Position numbers and translations under genes: made by a program
Shown: positions 1 to 6,349 of the stretch, piece after piece
Position numbering within the stretch: the first letter of the stretch is position 1
Layout: each line of letters begins with the position of its first letter
Assembly (NCBI GenBank): GCA_025451145.1
Contig: JANWKX010000064.1
Span: forward strand, 1 to 8,469
DNA from: Vampirovibrionales bacterium
GTDB taxonomy: Bacteria; Cyanobacteriota; Vampirovibrionia; Vampirovibrionales; JAGQHJ01
DNA: 8,469 nt
Direction of reading: 5' to 3'
The notes under the pieces: model-generated
Seen by the model: the letters and a program-made list of their open reading frames with translations, nothing else
What the model was told of the DNA's origin: nothing
Databases searched by the model: none

Positions 1-788
1 ACGTCCTTTTTATCTAAACCCACCATATTCAGGAATTTATCATTGGCATTTAGAATCTGTCCTGATAAATTGCCAAAAACGACGCCAATCAGGTTGGCCT
101 CAAAAATGGCTCTAAATTTCGCTTCACTTCGCCTCAAAAAGGCTTCGGTATTCTTACGTTTATAAATTTCATGATTAATCATGAGCAGTAAATAAATCAG
201 TACTGCAATAACGGAGGCCGCTCCAATTCCTCCAACTAAAATAGCGACCATGCTACTCTGGGCGATTCGCTTGTCCTTTTGTGCAACCTCTACATCCAAT
301 TGCTGCCGAAGGTTTGTGCTGATACGGTTTATTTGAGCTGTTTGACCCACCCCATAATCCGATTCAATGAGCGGTTTAGCCGCTGATAATCCATGCAAAT
401 TGTAAATTTGAATGGTATGTTTCAATTTATCCAGTCTTTGGACTGTTAATCGTTTCAAATCCGGCAATTTTTCTTTGAGAGCGGGCTCTGTTTGAGCGAG
501 TTTATCGAATTGAGCAAGGTCTTTGGGAATTTGTGGCAATGCATAGATATAGGGTTTTAAATAAGAAGGATTTCCAGTCAGCAAATATCCTCTCTGCCCT
601 GTTTCGGCGTCAGCCATATGGGTTTGATATCTATCCAGAGCAATAATCGTTTGGCGGGTTTGGGTTCTTAGGCTAACGGCCTTCTGGTAGTCAAATAAAT
701 TTTTGACAAATAATATACCGAGTAGGGCTAAAATTGCCAAAACAAGACTAAATCCGGTAAGTAGTTTTTTCTCAAAAGTAACCAGCAT
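1..788 (-). CDS. CHASE3/PAS membrane sensor kinase, N-terminal part (3' end outside window)
   Basis: This is the first 262 residues of a membrane-bound sensor, cut at the left edge. Translation from the ATG at 788 gives a short cytoplasmic tail, a first membrane helix at about residues 10-29, and an extracytoplasmic domain at about 31-178. That domain carries the CHASE3 hallmark DAETGQRGYLLTG (residues 60-72). A second helix follows at about 180-204. A PAS domain starts near residue 221 (SEAKFRAIFEANLIGVVFGN, then LNANDKFLNMVGL). CHASE3-PAS proteins are usually histidine kinases, less often diguanylate cyclases or methyl-accepting proteins; the catalytic part lies outside the window, so 'kinase' is inference. 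The start is supported by AGGG six bases upstream (795-798) and by an in-frame TAA just before it. A promoter-like pair sits at 822-850. The gene diverges from the gene at 1348. Confidence 0.85.
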   Translation of the reverse strand, partial: MLVTFEKKLLTGFSLVLAILALLGILFVKNLFDYQKAVSLRTQTRQTIIALDRYQTHMADAETGQRGYLLTGNPSYLKPYIYALPQIPKDLAQFDKLAQTEPALKEKLPDLKRLTVQRLDKLKHTIQIYNLHGLSAAKPLIESDYGVGQTAQINRISTNLRQQLDVEVAQKDKRIAQSSMVAILVGGIGAASVIAVLIYLLLMINHEIYKRKNTEAFLRRSEAKFRAIFEANLIGVVFGNLSGQILNANDKFLNMVGLDKKD

Positions 789-821
789 TAATTACCCTAA
801 CATATCATCAAGATCCACCAA

Positions 822-850
822 GTTATAGTATAGAATGGACAATTTGTCTA
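822..850 (-). promoter_or_regulatory. sigma70-type promoter of the CHASE3 sensor gene
   Basis: On the minus strand a -35 box TAGACA (850-845, five of six consensus bases) is followed after exactly 17 bases by a -10 box TATAAC (827-822, five of six). Transcription would begin near 815, giving a leader of about 27 bases before the ATG at 788. The spacer and part of the -35 box contain the 11-base palindrome GACAATTTGTC (838-848), a plausible repressor site, although a single small palindrome can arise by chance. Confidence 0.5.
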
Positions 851-1040
851 TCTAAACCCTGTATACCAGTTTCAATTGGTAAAAAGTAAATTATAGCAAT
901 ACGACCTGTTGTTGGATTGTTTGTATACCATATAAGCCAATCCATTGCTTGTTTTCAGGCATTAATCACTTATCGATTTAGCAATAAAAAATCAAATAAA
1001 TTGATAACCCTAAAGATAAATAAGCGGATGGCAGTGATTA

Positions 1041-1058
1041 TCGCCAAATTTTTGGCGA
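1041..1058. repeat. Perfect 8-bp inverted repeat
   Basis: TCGCCAAA and TTTGGCGA are separated by only two T residues, so the whole element is an 18-base near-perfect palindrome. No T-run follows on either strand, which argues against an intrinsic terminator. It could be a protein-binding site or an RNA hairpin. A 14-codon frame (ATG at 1028) also runs through it but has no good ribosome binding site. Confidence 0.45.
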
Positions 1059-1347
1059 GCAATACGGCGTAAAGGAATCTCTCTGAAATACGAAGTTGAA
1101 TGGGGTTGATTGTTTTATTCAAGGGAGATGTTCAATTGCTTCCGGCTTGTTTTGAACATTGGCGTAAAATCATCCCTCGACCCTGAAATCGTATGCGTTT
1201 CTCCGGATCGAAGGCTGGTGGGGTAAGAAAGTCATGGTAAAAAAAAGTAACAAAAATGCCTTGAAATCTTTATTTTAATTTTGTTTTTGGTTTAATAATT
1301 TGACAGGTATTAAAACGCGATTTGTTAGCAAGCTAGGTAGGGAAGTT

Positions 1348-1746
1348 ATGACCAGTTCTATTCGGTTTGGAACAGTGATACGGCCGCAACCATACTCCGC
1401 CCATGATGGTGGGCATTCTGCAAGAACGCTGTGTGATTATCTTCATAAACATTTTTTAGGGCAGCCAGATAAAGATGCCTTTGTACTGAGTTCAAACGGG
1501 GACAGCTATGTTGTGACAAGCGAGGCTACACCTGCCGGCCTTACGATGTCAGATTCCCTGGATACTGTTCAAGGATTCAGCAGATTTAAATCTGAGCATC
1601 AAGGGCAAGGACTTTCAGACCAAGACATAAGTGACCAATATATCGATCAACTACAAGAATTGGACTTGGTTCATGACATCGAAAACCCGGTTCCAGAGAA
1701 TGAGGCTCATCTTTGGAACAATGACTATGAGCTGAATTCATTTTAA
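1348..1746 (+). CDS. Acidic protein of unknown function, 132 residues
   Basis: I do not recognise this protein. It has 132 residues, no signal peptide and no membrane helix. The N-terminus is mildly basic (SSIRFGTVIRPQ) and the C-terminal half is rich in Asp, Glu and Gln (SDQDISDQYIDQLQELDL), which looks helical and probably binds a partner; this is inference. It has one cysteine and no catalytic signature. The open frame extends upstream to a TTG at 1300, but that TTG lies inside the sequence TTGACA (1300-1305), a perfect -35 consensus. The ATG at 1348 is preceded by purine-rich TAGGGAAG at 1338-1345, so I take the ATG as the start. A matching -10 is weak (TGTTAG, 1323-1328). The gene stands alone between two gaps of about 500 bases. 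Codon use and clean termination make it likely to be a real gene. Confidence 0.6.
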   Translation: MTSSIRFGTVIRPQPYSAHDGGHSARTLCDYLHKHFLGQPDKDAFVLSSNGDSYVVTSEATPAGLTMSDSLDTVQGFSRFKSEHQGQGLSDQDISDQYIDQLQELDLVHDIENPVPENEAHLWNNDYELNSF

Positions 1747-1858
1747 GGAAATAGTCCCTAAAGCCTCCAAATCCGAATGACCCCTTTTAATGTTTGTTTC
1801 TGGACATCTGTTGCTGAAGCTTGCAATAAAAAGGCATATTCAGTCATCAAAATCGGAG

Positions 1859-1932
1859 GTTAGCCTTAATGGATTATTAACATTTCTACATAGCCTATGT
1901 CGGCTATTCTAATGGCTAACGGGTTTTAATTT
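1859..1932 (+). promoter_or_regulatory. Nested inverted repeats followed by T-rich tract (possible RNA structure or terminator)
   Basis: GTTAGCC (1859-1865) is the exact complement of GGCTAAC (1914-1920). Between them, ATAGCC (1890-1895) pairs with GGCTAT (1902-1907) around a six-base loop. Since all arms share the TAGCC/GGCTA core, alternative pairings are also possible. The outer arm is followed by GGGTTTTAATTTTTATTG, which is T-rich but not a clean U-run. It could end transcription from the gene at 1348 or be a structured leader. This rests on visual pairing only. Confidence 0.35.
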
Positions 1933-2003
1933 TTATTGTTTACATGGATAATATCATTTGAAGAACCTCACTCCTGTTGGGTTACCCATCATGCTTCACC
2001 AGA

Positions 2004-2110
2004 ACCACTTATGTAGAAGACAAGTTGATACTATTTCAATTGGGGGATGAGGCTTTTTCAATGAATACATACTTGCGATACGGGAAATGGTAATGGTGTT
2101 TCCGCTATGT
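2004..2110 (+). pseudogene. cheW: CheW-like coupling protein remnant, frameshifted
   Basis: The frame beginning at 2004 reads TTYVEDKLILFQLGDEAFSM and then N. This matches the start of CheW domains, whose usual pattern is a hydrophobic strand, F.LG.E.[FY], then a hydrophobic residue and D/N. In that frame it hits a stop at 2091. If two bases (2076-2077) are skipped, the reading continues as IREMVMVFPLC from 2078, which fills the position of the conserved V-R-E-I segment with the correct spacing; that frame stops at 2111. CheW couples receptors to CheA kinase. Only about 35 of the usual 140 or more residues are visible, so the gene cannot be functional. Its place just upstream of a receiver/kinase gene fits a former chemotaxis-like cluster. 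The similarity is short and could be fortuitous. Confidence 0.4.
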
Positions 2111-2241
2111 TAAAGGACGATTTGAATCATAGATGGATTTTAGTGTAAGAATATGGATTTCTTTTACACATCGATAACAAAGTGCTTCTCGGAAATCTCC
2201 TCCTAATCTAGAACAGCACCCTCTTGGATTATTTTTACATA

Positions 2242-4368
2242 ATGAGAGCAAAGGATCCCACAACTGTGACAACTGCTATTTTAGCTCATAAGGCAACCAT
2301 CTTGATTATTGAGGATAACTTACAAAGTCTTGAGCAATCAAGCGAGATTTTAGACTCTGCCGGATTTCAGACTTTTCAGGCCGAAGATGTTGTTTCTGGC
2401 ATGAAACTTGCCAGAGAAACATTGCCGGACCTGATTCTGGTGGATATCCATTTATCCTATCAAGAGGAAGTTTCTGCGATAGAAGCTATCAAGAGCGATC
2501 CGCAATTAAAAGATATCCCAATTTTAGCTTTCACAGCGCTTGCAATGAGTGAAGAACAGAAAAAAGCCCTGACAGACGGTTGTATTGAGGTCATTAACAA
2601 GCCCATTGAGGTTAACCAGTTTACTCAAATCATTGAAAAATGCCTGAAGAAGCTAGGAAAGCATCCTGAGGCCGATTTATCGAAGTTAAAGCCACCTGTT
2701 CAAGAGATGGAAATTAATGGCTCGACGCCTGCCTGGCAAAAGAATGCTATCTTTCATCCTCGGGATACCTTGACTCGCTTCTCCAATGCCCCGCTTCCTA
2801 CAGGTCGGTATAGCTACCCTCTGGTTGAAGCGGGTATGGAAGATAAGATTCAGCCTGCGGATATTTCTCAACATACGGTCATGGTTGTGGATGATAATCC
2901 CCTCAATGTTGAACTATTGAAAGATGCGTTGGAAAGCATGGGGCAAGAGGTTATTCCAGCGTATAGTGGGCCAGAGGCTTTAAAACTGGTTGAAAATTAC
3001 ATGCCTGATCTGATTTTACTGGACATTATGATGCCTGACATGGACGGTTATACCGTCTTGAATTTCTTAAAGAAGGACAGCAAAACCAAAGATATTCCGG
3101 TCATTTTTATCTCTGCCTTGAATAAAACCCAGGATATGGTCAGGGGATTCAAGCAAGGGACCTATGATTACATCACCAAGCCATTTAAAATTGAAGAAGT
3201 GAAGGCCAGAATTATGGCCTCACTTAGGATTAAAGATTTACAAGATAATCTTCGAAGTGAGCGGGACAAACTGGATAGTATCTTTAAGTACTCCGCTGAT
3301 GGCATCGTGCTTTTGGATCCACACTTTCAAATTATTACGGCCAACCCCAAGTTTGCCGAATGGTTTGGTATTCCATTAGGCCCGGATGGCAATCCTGCCA
3401 GTCGATATAATTTTTATCAAATGATTGGCTGTCAGTGCCAGAACACCAATGGGGAAATCTGCCCACTTCACCAGGATAATGTTCGTTTGGCTATTGATAC
3501 CGAGTTAAGCAGCGAGATTTCTGAAGAACAAGCCAATATTTGCCTGATGCGGGAGGTCTCAATCCCGAGTGAAGCGGGAAGTCCAAGGTATTTAAGTATT
3601 CATGGCGGTATGATTAAAAGTACAAGCAACAAACTGCAAGGCTATGTCGTGGTTCTGTGGGATATCACACAGGAAAAGCTCATCCAGAAATCCAAAGAAA
3701 ATTTTGTTGCGACGTTAACCCATGATTTAAAAACGCCGATTCGAGCAGAATATCAAGCCCTTAATCTTCTTCAGACAGGTAGTTTTGGCTCTTTGGCGCC
3801 AGAACAACAAGATGTGTTGAAGGAAATCCTTCAATCCAATCGATATATGTCGCAATTGGTGGACAGTTTATTAACGACCTATATGTATGAAGAAGGGAAA
3901 TTGGAGCTCAAGTTGGAACCCCTGGCCTTGAATGGCCTGATTCGTAATCAGGTTATTCCAAGCCTTAAGCTTTTGGCGGATGAAAAACGCCAGCATATTG
4001 AACTTCATTTGGCAAATGAGTTGCCCATGGTCAATGTAGATCCTGTACAGATGCAGCGGGTATTAAACAACCTTCTTCAAAATGCGGTCAATTATTCACC
4101 TGAAAACGCAAACATCACAATTTCGACCTATAGCAAGGACAATCTGGTCTATGTTTCGGTGCAGGATCAAGGGCCAGGCATTGATTCGGAAAGTTTGAAA
4201 TTTCTCTTTGATCGTTACAAAACGTTTGGTAAAAAGTTCCAAAAAGTGGGGACAGGCCTAGGGCTTTACTTATCTAAAAAAATTATTGAGGCTCTCCATG
4301 GCGAGATCTTTGTCGAAAGCGAAGTCGGAAAAGGCAGCCATTTCTATTTCTCGTTACCTCAGGCTTAA
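2242..4368 (+). CDS. Soluble histidine kinase with two N-terminal receivers: REC-REC-PAS-HisKA-HATPase
   Basis: This is a 708-residue cytoplasmic kinase without membrane helices (numbering from the ATG at 2242). REC1 spans about 17-137, with acidic pair E24/D25, phosphoacceptor D68, T98 and K120. A variable Pro-containing linker follows, at about 138-210. REC2 spans about 211-333, with D217/D218, D261 (LLDIMMPDMDG), S291 and K313. Both receivers look competent. A PAS domain follows at about 344-479, with cysteines 397, 399 and 407. The HisKA domain has phospho-His H494 in FVATLTHDLKTP. The ATPase domain has an N-box with N614, a G1 box DQGPGI (642-647) and a G2 box GTGLGL (670-675). The start is uncertain. 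A TTG at 2224 and the ATG at 2242 have no clear ribosome binding site, while a GTG at 2266 is preceded by AAAGGA (2250-2255); all give complete REC1 domains. It is convergent with the VWA gene, with a 36-base gap and no clear terminator. Confidence 0.9.
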   Translation: MRAKDPTTVTTAILAHKATILIIEDNLQSLEQSSEILDSAGFQTFQAEDVVSGMKLARETLPDLILVDIHLSYQEEVSAIEAIKSDPQLKDIPILAFTALAMSEEQKKALTDGCIEVINKPIEVNQFTQIIEKCLKKLGKHPEADLSKLKPPVQEMEINGSTPAWQKNAIFHPRDTLTRFSNAPLPTGRYSYPLVEAGMEDKIQPADISQHTVMVVDDNPLNVELLKDALESMGQEVIPAYSGPEALKLVENYMPDLILLDIMMPDMDGYTVLNFLKKDSKTKDIPVIFISALNKTQDMVRGFKQGTYDYITKPFKIEEVKARIMASLRIKDLQDNLRSERDKLDSIFKYSADGIVLLDPHFQIITANPKFAEWFGIPLGPDGNPASRYNFYQMIGCQCQNTNGEICPLHQDNVRLAIDTELSSEISEEQANICLMREVSIPSEAGSPRYLSIHGGMIKSTSNKLQGYVVVLWDITQEKLIQKSKENFVATLTHDLKTPIRAEYQALNLLQTGSFGSLAPEQQDVLKEILQSNRYMSQLVDSLLTTYMYEEGKLELKLEPLALNGLIRNQVIPSLKLLADEKRQHIELHLANELPMVNVDPVQMQRVLNNLLQNAVNYSPENANITISTYSKDNLVYVSVQDQGPGIDSESLKFLFDRYKTFGKKFQKVGTGLGLYLSKKIIEALHGEIFVESEVGKGSHFYFSLPQA

Positions 4369-4404
4369 AAAAATTAAAAACGAATGCTCTTTTTCGACCA
4401 ACGA

Positions 4405-5412
4405 TCAAAATCGGCGGTATCGTGTTAGCCAGAAAAAGGCACAGAGTAAAAAGAATGTTGAGATGCCAAAGCATAACGGCATTAAACTGAGTTTTTTCTC
4501 CTCGTAGCTCAAGGCTTTTTGCCCAATTTTACGATAAATCTCCTGAAAATCTTTAAAGGAACGGGCTCGGAAGTACTCACCGCCTGTTTGTTGCGCGATA
4601 TTTTGAAGCATGGGCTCATCGAGATGGGTGAAAATGCCGTCTCTCACATAAGCACCGCTTTCATCCCCCATGCCAACCGTATAGATGGTGACATGTTGTT
4701 TAAGAGCCTGTTCAACAGCCAATAAGGGAGATATGCCCAGGTTGTTTTCACCATCGGTCAGGAGGATGATACTGCCTTCATGCTGAGAGGATTTTATCTG
4801 ATCTTGATGTAAAGGCGCATGCTGGTTTAATGCCCCTTGAATGCTATCCAGGGCCGTTAATAAGGCATCCCCGATAGCGGTGCCGGGCCTGAGGTCTTCC
4901 TTTTTCAGGCTTTTCAAATATTCGATAATCAATTGGTGATTTTCAATAGGTTGCGATACCAGGTAGTTATTGCCGGCAAAAAAGCTTAACCCTATGAGAA
5001 TATGGGATGGTAAATCATCAGTGAATTGAATCGCAGCGGTTTTAGCGGCCTCTAAACGATTAGGCGCCAGATCCGTCGCCTCCATGCTAATGGAAATATC
5101 CAAAGCGAGCATCAAGATACTATTTTGGGTGGCAAAACGTGATTTCCAGTAAGGCTGAGCCAGGCCTATGGTTGAAAACAAGAGCGCCAGGAGCAGGCAT
5201 AGGGGTAAAATGCGTTGGTTTAACAGCAAGTGTTTCGATTGGCGAATTTGCTTTAAGACGGCAAGTTGGCTAAAGGCAAAGGCATCGTGCCAATATTGGC
5301 GTTGCTGCCATAAGAACCAGATCGCCAGAACAGGAATCAATCCCAGGCCCAACAGCCACCATGGAGATTCAAAGCCAACAGACATCGGCCCAAAATGCAA
5401 AGGAAGACTCAT
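4405..5412 (-). CDS. batA: BatA-like VWA-domain membrane protein
   Basis: This is a 335-residue inner-membrane protein, the third gene of the MoxR operon. It has two N-terminal membrane segments (about 18-35 and 68-86), then a von Willebrand factor A domain (about 97-295), and a C-terminal helix (about 309-329). The metal-binding MIDAS set is complete: D105-I-S-I-S109, T178 in PGTAIGD, and D220 in LLTDGENN. This order is typical of BatA/VWA proteins encoded with MoxR, which are thought to present the VWA domain outside the membrane and to act with the MoxR ATPase in metal insertion, complex assembly or stress tolerance. The substrate is unknown. Its ATG overlaps the stop of the DUF58 gene as ATGA, implying translational coupling. 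The usual following genes (BatB, TPR, BatD) are absent; the next gene downstream is on the opposite strand. Confidence 0.88.
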   Translation of the reverse strand: MSLPLHFGPMSVGFESPWWLLGLGLIPVLAIWFLWQQRQYWHDAFAFSQLAVLKQIRQSKHLLLNQRILPLCLLLALLFSTIGLAQPYWKSRFATQNSILMLALDISISMEATDLAPNRLEAAKTAAIQFTDDLPSHILIGLSFFAGNNYLVSQPIENHQLIIEYLKSLKKEDLRPGTAIGDALLTALDSIQGALNQHAPLHQDQIKSSQHEGSIILLTDGENNLGISPLLAVEQALKQHVTIYTVGMGDESGAYVRDGIFTHLDEPMLQNIAQQTGGEYFRARSFKDFQEIYRKIGQKALSYEEKKLSLMPLCFGISTFFLLCAFFWLTRYRRF

Positions 5413-6347
5413 AACGATTTCACCATGGCCAAAATCGTCTCATCAGGGGAGATACTGCTACAGGCTTTAAAAAAATGCCCCCATTGTGACAGTTTCTTTT
5501 GTTTTTCTTGAAGAACACGGTTAAATGCTTTTCGATAGACCCTGAGTAGCCGTTTGTTTTGAGAATCAAACCACAGCAAGTCTTTCTCCTGGTGGGTCAA
5601 TGGCAAGTATCCGTTGCCCTCGAACAACTCCTCTTCAATCAGATCTGTAACCAGGATTTGGTAAAGGTCATGCTTGCGGTTAAGCTGCGAAAGTATCGCT
5701 AGAGCGTGTGGCAGGCTTTCCAAAAACATGAAGTCACTGAGCAAAAACAGTAAGCATCGATTGCGTAAAATTTTGGTCAGATCGGGGAAAAAACAAGCCT
5801 GTTGGTTGGGATTTAAATCCAGTGAAGCATTCGTTTGCTTAAACACCCAGCGAAGCTGCTCAATATGGGTACATGGCGGGGTGATCTGCAAATTTTCATG
5901 CCCTTGCCAGACCATCAAGCCAATTCGATGGCCGGATTTGAGGGCCATGGCGCCAAGGATTTCAATTAAACGACTGGCATAATTTTGTTTGGGCTCTACT
6001 TGCCCAAAGGCCATGGAGGCCGTGGCATCCAGAAAAAACCAAACCGGAAGCTGCTTTTCATCAAAATGTTCTTTGATATGGGGGGTACCGGTCCGAGCGA
6101 ACACATTCCAATCAATTTTACGGATTTCATCGCCGGGTTGATATTCTCGAATATTTTGTAAATCAACGCCATGGCCTTTGAACAAATCCAAAAAATTACC
6201 AGAATATTGGCCTTGGCGTTTGGGATTTGTTCTTAAGCTTAATTTCAATGATGATCCAGTGTTTTGAATCCGGGAATCTGAAGGTTGATCCTGCAGTAGA
6301 CCCAAAAATGGGTCCCAGAGATCTAAAAGCCAATTAATCCAGGCCAT
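5409..6347 (-). CDS. DUF58 family protein
   Basis: This is a 312-residue protein without clear membrane helices and the second gene of the operon. The DUF58 signature lies at about 58-92: GHGVDLQNIREYQPGDEIR, followed by KIDWNVFART. A VWA-like strand follows (VWFFLDATASMAFG, 102-115), in which D107, T109 and S111 stand in for the DxSxS metal motif, and a second strand LLFLLSDF (199-206) supplies D205. DUF58 proteins accompany MoxR ATPases almost everywhere and are presumed adaptors or substrates; the biochemical role is unsettled. Many relatives have N-terminal membrane helices, so this is the short soluble form. The start is well supported: GGAGG lies six bases upstream, inside the last codons of moxR, with two bases between the moxR stop and this ATG. 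Confidence 0.9.
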   Translation of the reverse strand: MAWINWLLDLWDPFLGLLQDQPSDSRIQNTGSSLKLSLRTNPKRQGQYSGNFLDLFKGHGVDLQNIREYQPGDEIRKIDWNVFARTGTPHIKEHFDEKQLPVWFFLDATASMAFGQVEPKQNYASRLIEILGAMALKSGHRIGLMVWQGHENLQITPPCTHIEQLRWVFKQTNASLDLNPNQQACFFPDLTKILRNRCLLFLLSDFMFLESLPHALAILSQLNRKHDLYQILVTDLIEEELFEGNGYLPLTHQEKDLLWFDSQNKRLLRVYRKAFNRVLQEKQKKLSQWGHFFKACSSISPDETILAMVKSL

Positions 6348-6349
6348 CG

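Larger units (their letters stand above)
789..1347. other. Non-coding gap between divergent genes, with inverted repeats and a possible transposase scrap
   Basis: This 559-base stretch has no convincing intact gene. It contains the promoter at 822-850. A 40-residue open frame on the minus strand (945-823) begins MDWLIWYTNNPTTGR and recalls the C-terminal WYN..RPH region of IS481/IS3-type transposases, but the RPH is not intact. There is a perfect hairpin at 1041-1058. An 8-bp inverted repeat ATGTTCAA/TTGAACAT lies at 1128-1135 and 1152-1159, flanked by AGGGA (1122-1126) and TCCCT (1173-1177). The octamer GGCGTAAA occurs twice (1066-1073, 1161-1168). The last 90 bases are very A/T-rich and lead into the gene at 1348. 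No tRNA or known riboswitch is recognisable. Confidence 0.6.
1747..2241. other. Gap holding a nested stem-loop region and a cheW-like remnant
   Basis: This 495-base stretch has no intact gene I can support. It holds the nested inverted repeats at 1859-1920 followed by a T-rich run, and a frameshifted CheW-like fragment at about 2004-2110. A 28-codon frame at 1777-1863 has no ribosome binding site and no recognisable product. A GGAGG at 1855-1859 is correctly spaced from an ATG at 1869, but that frame ends after three codons. No strong promoter for the kinase at 2242 is visible. A TTGAAT (2122-2127) with TGTAAG (2144-2149) at 16 bases is the best pair and is weak. Confidence 0.6.

Noticed and set aside
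1300..1347. N-terminal extension of the small acidic protein from a TTG start
   Set aside because: The TTG is part of a TTGACA promoter-like box and has no ribosome binding site, while the ATG at 1348 has one.
1777..1863. 28-codon frame downstream of the acidic protein
   Set aside because: It has no ribosome binding site and no recognisable features; the length is expected by chance.
2122..2149. Promoter TTGAAT/TGTAAG for the soluble kinase
   Set aside because: Only four of six bases match in each box and the spacing is 16 bases; such pairs are frequent in A/T-rich DNA.
4369..4404. Bidirectional terminator between the kinase and the VWA gene
   Set aside because: The gap is A/T-rich, but no GC-containing stem could be paired in it.
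4283..4507. Open frames on both strands overlapping the kinase end and the VWA gene end
   Set aside because: They are shadows of the two convergent genes, with basic, low-quality translations and no ribosome binding sites.
5168..5982. Plus-strand open frames inside the VWA and DUF58 genes
   Set aside because: They are antisense to well-supported family members and have no recognisable domains.
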